Positions 6,923-12,119 of a DNA stretch of 12,119 bases are shown here, piece after piece. This DNA comes from CAIKMD01 sp036490955 (GTDB lineage: Bacteria > Pseudomonadota > Alphaproteobacteria > ATCC43930 > CGMCC-115725): assembly GCA_036490955.1 (NCBI GenBank), contig DASXCX010000118.1, forward strand, positions 1 through 12,119, given 5' to 3'. Positions within the stretch are counted from its first letter, which is position 1. Each line of letters begins with the position of its first letter. The notes below the pieces were generated by a model. That model was not told the origin of the DNA and did not search any database. It saw nothing but the letters and a program-made list of their open reading frames with translations. The translations under genes and the position numbers were made by a program.

Positions 6923-8176
6923 TCAAAGGTACTCACGAACCCAGTTGCCCAGGCGGCCGAAAAGGCCGTTCGATTCCTCCGTCAGCGCGCGGCCCCGCCG
7001 CGGGATTTCGGCGCGTTCGGACAAAGCGAAATGGATGAGGCCGGCCGTCGTCGCGAAGGCCGGACCTTGAGCGGCTTCGGCAAGCCCTTCGAGACGCGAA
7101 GGCCGGCCGCTGCGAACCTGTTTGTCGAGAATAAGCCCGGCCAGTTCGCGGATACCGGGCAATTGCGAGGCGCCGCCGGTCAGAACGACGCGGCGGCCGG
7201 CGATCTTGTCGAAGCCGGAAGCTTCGAGGCGCTCGCGCACCAGCTCGAACGTCTCTTCGAGCCGCGGCGCGATGATGCCGACGAGCAGCGACTTCGGCAC
7301 GTGATTGGCGTGGCCGTCATCCTCCTCGCCGACCAGCGGCACGGTGATGGTCTCGCGCTCGTCGCTGGCGGAAGCGATGGCATTGCCGTAGAGCGTCTTC
7401 ATGCGTTCGGCATGAGCGATCGGCGTCGAGAGGCCGCGCGCAATGTCGTTGGTGACATGTGTGCCGCCGACCGGCACGCTGTCGGCATAGACGAGATTGC
7501 CGTCGAAGAAGACGCCCATCGTGGTCGTGCCGCCGCCCATATCGATGACGGTGACGCCGAGTTCGCTTTCGTCCTCGGCGAGGCAGGAAAGGCCCGAGGC
7601 GTAAGGGCTGACGACGACGGCTGCGGTCTCGAGATGGCAGCGTCCGACGCAATTGGAGAGATTGCGTACCGCCGCGAATTGCGCGGTGACGATGTTCATG
7701 TTGACGGTCAGTTTCTGGCCGAACAGGCCGCGCGGATCGCGGAGGCTGCGGCCGCCATCGATCGAGAAGCCGACGGGGATGGAATGGATCACCGTCCGGT
7801 CGGGCATATCCTTGATGCGATGGCCTTGATCGAGCACGCGCTGCATCAGCACGTCGCTCACTTCGCGGCCGTTGAGCGCGAGCTCCGATTTGACGAGGCG
7901 CGAGCCGCTGAAGCCGCCCGAGATGTTGATCACCGCCTCGCTGATCGTCGCGCCGGCCATCTCCTCGGCGGCGTGGACGCAATTGAGGATCGAGCGGCTC
8001 GCCGCCTCGATATCGACGATCACGCCGTTGCGGACGCCTTTCGAGACCTGGTGTCCGATGCCGACGACGCGGGGCTCGTTATCCTCGAGCTTCACGACGA
8101 AGCACGAAATTTTCGTGGTGCCAATATCAACGGCAGCAAGCAGCCCGCCGCGCGGGCGAATATTCATCTTCGTCAT
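6923..8176 (-). CDS. ftsA: Cell division protein FtsA
   Basis: Actin-like ATPase that anchors FtsZ filaments to the inner membrane and passes signals to later divisome proteins. 417 residues from the ATG at 8176. The first phosphate loop is AAVDIGTTK (14-22). The 1C domain peculiar to FtsA follows, then the second phosphate motif VIDMGGGTTTMGVF and the adenosine motif VVLTGGASQLPGI. The extreme C-terminus, GLFGRLGNWVREYL, is the expected amphipathic membrane-targeting helix. The open frame runs upstream to 8602, but that extension lies inside ftsQ, is Arg/Ser-rich and has no FtsA similarity. The ATG at 8176 overlaps the ftsQ stop (ATGA) and puts the phosphate loop where it belongs. A second ATG nine bases later (8167) is possible. 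No good Shine-Dalgarno sequence is seen, so translation is probably coupled to ftsQ. Confidence 0.98.
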   Translation of the reverse strand: MTKMNIRPRGGLLAAVDIGTTKISCFVVKLEDNEPRVVGIGHQVSKGVRNGVIVDIEAASRSILNCVHAAEEMAGATISEAVINISGGFSGSRLVKSELALNGREVSDVLMQRVLDQGHRIKDMPDRTVIHSIPVGFSIDGGRSLRDPRGLFGQKLTVNMNIVTAQFAAVRNLSNCVGRCHLETAAVVVSPYASGLSCLAEDESELGVTVIDMGGGTTTMGVFFDGNLVYADSVPVGGTHVTNDIARGLSTPIAHAERMKTLYGNAIASASDERETITVPLVGEEDDGHANHVPKSLLVGIIAPRLEETFELVRERLEASGFDKIAGRRVVLTGGASQLPGIRELAGLILDKQVRSGRPSRLEGLAEAAQGPAFATTAGLIHFALSERAEIPRRGRALTEESNGLFGRLGNWVREYL

Positions 8177-9033
8177 GTATTCGGACTCGCTTGCGCGGCC
8201 TTGCCTTTCTTGATGATCGATTTGGCGATATCGGGTGAAATGCGCAGCACGACACGATCGGGCAGGCGCATATCGATGACCTGCACATCGCGCTCGAGCA
8301 GCCGGTCGCTGCGATCGAGCGCGGCAAGGCGATGCCAGGCGCTCGCGGCATTGTTCTCGGGCAGCGAAACCACGATGCCGTTGTCGAAATGGATGTCCCA
8401 GCGCCGTCCGCCGACACGAACCGAGGCGGTGACATGCGCCCGAAGTGCCGGCTCGCCGCCGAGCACCGTCAGTAGATCGGGCGTAGCGGCGGGCGCGCCG
8501 TTGCCGACAACCTGCGGCAAGGGAGGATAATCGCCGATATCGGTACTGGCGATGACGTTGCCGTCCTGATCGACGAGATCGAATTTGCTGCCATGCTGCC
8601 AAAGCGCGAGCGGCGCGCGCTCGCTGAGGTGGACGAAGAGTGTGTCAGGCAGCAAGCGTTCGATCGAGGCCGATCGCACCCACGGCACGGTTTCGAGCCG
8701 CGCCTTGGCCGCGTCCAGATCGACGGCAAGGATCGGCGTGCCGCGCGACACGCCGAGCGCCGCGAGGATCGCCTGCTTGTCGGCGCGATGACGGCCGTCG
8801 ACCTGCACGCTCTCGACGGTGAGATGGAGGTCGGCCCCGGCATTGGCGATGTGCTCTTGCGCCTGTGCCGTGAGCGCTCCGAGCCGCCCGTCGCGTCCGA
8901 CATACCAGGCGCCGATCGCACAGCTTGCCACCACGACGGCCGATGTCGCGCCCAGGATCATACGACGCTGTTGTTGGCGCCGGCGGCGGATGCGCACCGG
9001 CGGCGGATCGTCGCCGCGGTTCAGGAGTCGCAT
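8173..9033 (-). CDS. ftsQ: Cell division protein FtsQ
   Basis: Bitopic inner-membrane protein that links early and late divisome parts and binds FtsB/FtsL in the periplasm. 286 residues. A short Arg/Gln-rich cytoplasmic tail (1-24) precedes one membrane helix (about 25-45). The POTRA domain follows (about 71-140), beginning LTVESVQVDG, with the typical stretch VPWVRSASIERLLPDTLFVHLSER. Next is a beta domain containing WDIHFDNGIVVSLPE and a run ending VIDMRLPDRVVLR, the usual FtsQ end. The start at 9033 overlaps the end of ddl by 13 bases. GGAG (9042-9045), eight bases upstream, supports it. The end overlaps ftsA. Sequence conservation in this family is low, so the call rests on domain order, these short stretches and position between ddl and ftsA. 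Confidence 0.95.
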   Translation of the reverse strand: MRLLNRGDDPPPVRIRRRRQQQRRMILGATSAVVVASCAIGAWYVGRDGRLGALTAQAQEHIANAGADLHLTVESVQVDGRHRADKQAILAALGVSRGTPILAVDLDAAKARLETVPWVRSASIERLLPDTLFVHLSERAPLALWQHGSKFDLVDQDGNVIASTDIGDYPPLPQVVGNGAPAATPDLLTVLGGEPALRAHVTASVRVGGRRWDIHFDNGIVVSLPENNAASAWHRLAALDRSDRLLERDVQVIDMRLPDRVVLRISPDIAKSIIKKGKAAQASPNT

Positions 9034-9944
9034 GCGGCGTTCTCCACCATCCAGCGCACCAGCTCGATGAAGCTGATGCCATTGAATTTGGCGATGTCGG
9101 GCACGAGCGAGGTCGGCGTCATGCCCGGCTGCGTGTTGATTTCGAGCAGCACCATGTGGCCAGGCTCACCCGCTGTGTCGTCGTAGCGGAGGTCGGCACG
9201 GCTGACGCCGCGGCACCCGAGCGCGCGATGCGCACGCTCGCTGATATCCAGCGCAGCCTCGTAGGCCTTGGGATGCACCGGCGCCGGCATGATATGCTCC
9301 GAGCCGCCAGGCGCGTATTTCGATTCGTAATCGTACATCGCGTTGGCGATCGGTCGGATTTCCAGCGCGCCAAGCGCGCGATTGCCCATCACCGCGACAG
9401 TGATCTCACGGCCCGGCACGTAACGCTCGACCATGATCTCGTCGCCATGGTCCCAGCGTGCGATCTCGACGCGCCAGGCATGATCGCCTTCGCGCACGAT
9501 ATGCACGCCGACGCTCGATCCTTCATTCATCGGCTTGATGACGAACGGGCGCGGCAGCGGATCTTTTCCGAGCAGGCCGGCGCGGGTCACGACCTTGCTC
9601 TCGGCGAGCGGCAAGCCGGCGGCGGCGAAAACGCATTTCGCCAGCGGCTTGTGCATCGCAATCGCCGAAGCGGCGACGCCGGAATGGGTGTAAGGCACGT
9701 GCAGCGTCTCGAGCACGCCTTGGATCGTGCCGTCCTCCCCGCCGCGGCCATGGAGCGCATTGAAGACGACGTCGGGCTTCGGGCCGAGCGCCGCAACCAG
9801 TGCGCCGAGATCGCGCGTCACGTCGACCCGATTCACCTCGTAGCCCAGCTCCTCGAGCGCGAGCGCACATTCGCGCCCGCTTACCAGCGAGACCTCGCGT
9901 TCGGCGGACCATCCGCCCATCAGCACGGCGGCGCGCTTCGTCAT
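9021..9944 (-). CDS. ddl: D-alanine--D-alanine ligase
   Basis: ATP-grasp enzyme that joins two D-alanines to give the dipeptide added by MurF to the peptidoglycan precursor. 307 residues, the DdlB length. The N-terminal motif LMGGWSAEREVSL contains E15, which holds the first D-Ala. Also seen are NALHGRGGEDG (62-72), the ATP-binding FVIKP with K137, the omega-loop EGSSVG (141-146), YDYESKY (204-210) and the metal site LEINTQPGM with E268 and N270. The tyrosine-containing loop fits a D-Ala-D-Ala rather than a D-lactate product. The frame is open up to 9986, but the start at 9944 is chosen: it gives the standard N-terminus, overlaps the murB stop (ATGA) and has GGAGG six bases upstream. The longer version would add 14 basic residues lying inside murB. 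Confidence 0.97.
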   Translation of the reverse strand: MTKRAAVLMGGWSAEREVSLVSGRECALALEELGYEVNRVDVTRDLGALVAALGPKPDVVFNALHGRGGEDGTIQGVLETLHVPYTHSGVAASAIAMHKPLAKCVFAAAGLPLAESKVVTRAGLLGKDPLPRPFVIKPMNEGSSVGVHIVREGDHAWRVEIARWDHGDEIMVERYVPGREITVAVMGNRALGALEIRPIANAMYDYESKYAPGGSEHIMPAPVHPKAYEAALDISERAHRALGCRGVSRADLRYDDTAGEPGHMVLLEINTQPGMTPTSLVPDIAKFNGISFIELVRWMVENAACDS

Positions 9945-10873
9945 GCGGCGCCTCCGTTCGCCAGGCCGACGCGTTTGATCTCCCATTCGAGGGTTATGCC
10001 GGTCTTGGCGAGGACGCGCGCCCGCACTTCTTCGCCCAGCCCCTCGATGTCGGCTGCGGACGCATCACCCGTGTTGATCAGGAAATTCGCGTGCTTGTCC
10101 GAGATCATCGCCGCGCCGCGGCGGATGCCGCGGCAGCCGGCCTCGTCGATGAGCTGCCAAGCCTTGTGGCCGGGCGGATTGGCGAAGGTCGAGCCGCCGG
10201 TCTTGGCGCGGATCGGCTGGCTTTGCTCGCGCGCCTCTTGAATCTCGGCCATGCGGCGCGCGATCGCGAGTTTGTCGCCTGCCGCGCCTTTGAAACGCGC
10301 GGCGACAAAAATCCAATCTTCGGGCACGCCGGAATGGCGATAGGTGAGATTGAGCTCGTCGACCGAGAGCTCATGGCGGCCGCCGTGTGCGTCGAGGGCC
10401 GTCGCGCTTTCGAGCACGTCCTTGAACTCGCTGCCATAGGCGCCGGCGTTCATCCGGAGTCCGCCGCCTACCGTGCCGGGAATGCCTGAGAGGAACTCCA
10501 ATCCCGCGATACCGGCCTCACGCGCGGTGAGCGCGACGTTGAAATCGGGTGCACCGGCGCCGGTGGTGACAATATCGTCCCTCGTTTCGATCTCGACGAA
10601 GCCGCGACCGAGACGCACGACCACTCCGGTGATGCCGCCATCGCGCACGAGGAGATTCGAGGCGACACCGATCACCGTCACGGGGACATCGGCGGGCTTG
10701 GCTGCGAGGAATGCGCTCAGATCGTCGATATCGGCGGGCCGGAACATCACTTCTGCAGGACCGCCGACGCGGAACCATGTCACTTGAGCCAGAGGCGCAT
10801 CGGCGGTGAGGCGGCCGCGCACCTGCGGCAACCGATCGATCAGATGGCTCTTGTGCATCGCCGCCGCCATCAT
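9941..10873 (-). CDS. murB: UDP-N-acetylenolpyruvoylglucosamine reductase MurB
   Basis: FAD enzyme that reduces enolpyruvyl-UDP-GlcNAc with NADPH to UDP-MurNAc, the second committed step of peptidoglycan synthesis. 310 residues. FAD-binding stretches are VTWFRVGGPAE (31-41), GVASNLLVRDGG (69-80) and LSGIPGTVGGG (118-128). The active-site arginine is in LTYRHSG (R169) and the proton-donor serine in GGSTFANP (S218). The C-terminal LEWEIKRVG holds the conserved acidic residue. Length and the GGSTFANP form suggest a type II MurB. The frame is open to 10927, but the ATG at 10873 overlaps the murC stop and has GGGAG seven bases upstream, so it is preferred; another ATG follows directly at 10870. 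Confidence 0.97.
   Translation of the reverse strand: MMAAAMHKSHLIDRLPQVRGRLTADAPLAQVTWFRVGGPAEVMFRPADIDDLSAFLAAKPADVPVTVIGVASNLLVRDGGITGVVVRLGRGFVEIETRDDIVTTGAGAPDFNVALTAREAGIAGLEFLSGIPGTVGGGLRMNAGAYGSEFKDVLESATALDAHGGRHELSVDELNLTYRHSGVPEDWIFVAARFKGAAGDKLAIARRMAEIQEAREQSQPIRAKTGGSTFANPPGHKAWQLIDEAGCRGIRRGAAMISDKHANFLINTGDASAADIEGLGEEVRARVLAKTGITLEWEIKRVGLANGGAA
9951..9955 (-). promoter_or_regulatory. Ribosome binding site fixing the ddl start
   Basis: GGAGG six bases before the ATG at 9944 decides between this start and the upstream in-frame start at 9986. It lies within the last codons of murB. Confidence 0.7.
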
Positions 10874-12119
10874 GGCCGCGCTCCCGCTGCCAGCCGGTCG
10901 ATCTCGGCCGGTAGGCTGGCGGCCCAATTCGTGATCGAGCCGGCACCGAGGCAGACGACGAGGTCGCCAGGCTTGGCGATGCTTTCAATGGTCGCCGCGA
11001 GCGATGCCGCGTTCGCCAGCGGCAATACCTTGCGGTGGCCGCGGGCGCGCAGACCTTCGACCAAGCCGTCGCGCGATGCGCCTTGGATCGGGGCTTCGCC
11101 GGCTGGATAGACATCGGCAACGACGACGGCATCCGCGTCGTTGAAGCAGGTGCAGAATTCGTTGAAGAGATTGGCGAGGCGCGAATAACGATGCGGCTGT
11201 ACCACGGCGATGACGCGGCCGGCGGTCGCATCGCGCGCCGCGCTCAGCACCGCCGCGATCTCGACGGGGTGGTGCGCGTAATCGTCGATGATGGTGATGC
11301 CGTGCGCTTCGCCGACTTTGGTGAAGCGGCGCTTCACGCCCTTGAAGTCGGCCAGCGCCTCGCGCAGCAATTGGTCGTCGATCTTCAGCTCTTGCGCGAC
11401 GGCAACGACAGCAAGCGAATTCTGTACATTGTGCCGTCCGAACATCGGCAAGGTGAGGCCGGCAATCGTGCGCGTGCTGTTGTTGCGGCGGTCCGCGATC
11501 ACGACGTCATAGCGCGCGCCGTCACGGCCCAAATTCACGCCAACGGCACGGATCTCGGCCTGCGGGCTGAAGCCATAGGTGACGATGCGGCGCTCGGAGA
11601 GGCGCGGGATCAGGCCTTGCACGACGGGATGATCGATGCAGAGTATGTCGAGGCCATAGAACGGGACATTGCCGGCGAAGGTCTCGAAGCCTTCATGCAG
11701 CGCCTCGACCGAGCCGTAATGGTCGAGATGCTCGGGATCGATATTGGTGATGACGGCGATGGTCGAGGGCAGCTTCACAAAGGTGCCGTCGCTCTCATCC
11801 GCCTCGACCACCATCCAGTCGCCGCTGCCAAGATGCGCGTTCGTGCCGTGCGCGTTGATGATGCCGCCATTGATGATCGTCGGATCGCGCCCCGCCGTTT
11901 CGAGCAGCGCGCCGATCATGGAAGTCGTCGTCGTCTTGCCGTGCGTGCCGGCAACGGCGATGGCCCATTTGAGGCGCATCAGCTCGCCCAACATCTCGGC
12001 GCGACGCACCACCGGCAGCAATCGGGCGCGCGCGGCCTCGACTTCGGGATTGTCGGGCTTCACCGCCGAAGAGATCACAACAACGCGGGCGTCGCCGAGA
12101 TTCTCCGGGCGATGACCGA
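10870..12119 (-). CDS. murC: UDP-N-acetylmuramate--L-alanine ligase MurC (5' end beyond window)
   Basis: ATP-dependent Mur ligase that adds L-alanine to UDP-MurNAc in the cytoplasm, the first amino acid of the stem peptide. The last 415 residues are visible; about 50-60 N-terminal residues, including the glycine-rich nucleotide-sugar loop, lie beyond the right edge. The first readable residues, GHRPENLGDARVVVISSAV, match the end of the MurC N-terminal domain. The P-loop GTHGKTTTT (about 11923-11949) follows, then VVEADESDGTFV, ITNIDPEHLDHYG, FGRHNVQNSLAVVAVA (central domain) and DDYAHHPVEI, QPHRYSRL and DVYPAGE (C-terminal domain). The GTG at 12078 is an internal valine codon, not a start, because the frame and the similarity continue upstream. 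The stop overlaps the murB start by four bases. Confidence 0.97.
   Translation of the reverse strand, partial: GHRPENLGDARVVVISSAVKPDNPEVEAARARLLPVVRRAEMLGELMRLKWAIAVAGTHGKTTTTSMIGALLETAGRDPTIINGGIINAHGTNAHLGSGDWMVVEADESDGTFVKLPSTIAVITNIDPEHLDHYGSVEALHEGFETFAGNVPFYGLDILCIDHPVVQGLIPRLSERRIVTYGFSPQAEIRAVGVNLGRDGARYDVVIADRRNNSTRTIAGLTLPMFGRHNVQNSLAVVAVAQELKIDDQLLREALADFKGVKRRFTKVGEAHGITIIDDYAHHPVEIAAVLSAARDATAGRVIAVVQPHRYSRLANLFNEFCTCFNDADAVVVADVYPAGEAPIQGASRDGLVEGLRARGHRKVLPLANAASLAATIESIAKPGDLVVCLGAGSITNWAASLPAEIDRLAAGARP
10881..10885 (-). promoter_or_regulatory. Ribosome binding site fixing the murB start
   Basis: GGGAG seven bases upstream of the ATG at 10873 supports this start over the in-frame start at 10927. 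It lies inside the end of murC, as expected for coupled translation. Confidence 0.6.

Noticed and set aside
5751..7070. Plus-strand open frame (439 codons) opposite ftsZ
   Set aside because: Antisense shadow with biased composition (Ser/Ala/Arg-rich) and no family resemblance; ftsZ motifs explain the region.
7031..8530. Long plus-strand open frame (499 codons) opposite ftsA and ftsQ
   Set aside because: It is antisense to two clear genes, has no recognisable domain, and reflects the codon bias of GC-rich coding DNA, which keeps the opposite strand open.
8177..8602. N-terminal extension of ftsA
   Set aside because: The 142 extra codons overlap ftsQ in another frame, are Arg/Ser-rich, and would put the FtsA phosphate loop far from the N-terminus. 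The ATGA overlap at 8173-8176 is the natural start.
12076..12078. GTG as the start of murC
   Set aside because: The frame and MurC similarity continue upstream to the window edge, so this is an internal valine codon of a truncated gene.
1..12119. An undescribed gene system in this window
   Set aside because: All ten genes are intact or edge-truncated members of well-known families in a standard order, with no unexplained coding stretch, mobile element or array.

Overview
This 12.1 kb window is the distal part of a division and cell wall (dcw) cluster, followed by its usual downstream neighbours. It comes from a GC-rich Gram-negative bacterium, most likely an alphaproteobacterium. The main support is the gene order murC-murB-ddl-ftsQ-ftsA-ftsZ-lpxC-bamD-recN-ligA, which is typical of that class, and the sequence style of the proteins, for example FtsZ with a long Pro/Ala-rich linker ending in a short conserved tail. 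I do not assign an order or genus.

All ten genes lie on the minus strand, so transcription runs from high to low coordinates. murC enters from the right edge without its N-terminus. murB, ddl, ftsQ and ftsA follow with start/stop overlaps of 4, 4, 13 and 4 bases. A 69-base gap with a hairpin and a strong ribosome binding site leads into ftsZ. Between ftsZ and lpxC (about 210 bases) is the only AT-rich non-coding stretch. It holds a large nested inverted repeat after ftsZ, a possible promoter, and a palindrome in the lpxC leader. A 130-base gap separates lpxC from bamD and a 67-base gap separates bamD from recN. recN overlaps ligA by 4 bases, and ligA runs off the left edge after 472 codons.

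Functionally, MurC, MurB and Ddl make peptidoglycan precursors. FtsQ, FtsA and FtsZ build the divisome. LpxC commits carbon to lipid A, and BamD inserts outer-membrane proteins. RecN and LigA handle DNA breaks and nick sealing. The first six genes look like one translationally coupled transcript. lpxC probably starts a second unit with bamD, and recN-ligA form a coupled pair.

Every gene belongs to a well-known family and has its expected motifs. I see no mobile element, tRNA, rRNA, CRISPR array or undescribed gene system. The items worth a second look are non-coding: the lpxC leader, where one arm of the palindrome could pair either locally or with the lpxC start region; the nested dyad after ftsZ; and the hairpins in front of ftsZ and recN.
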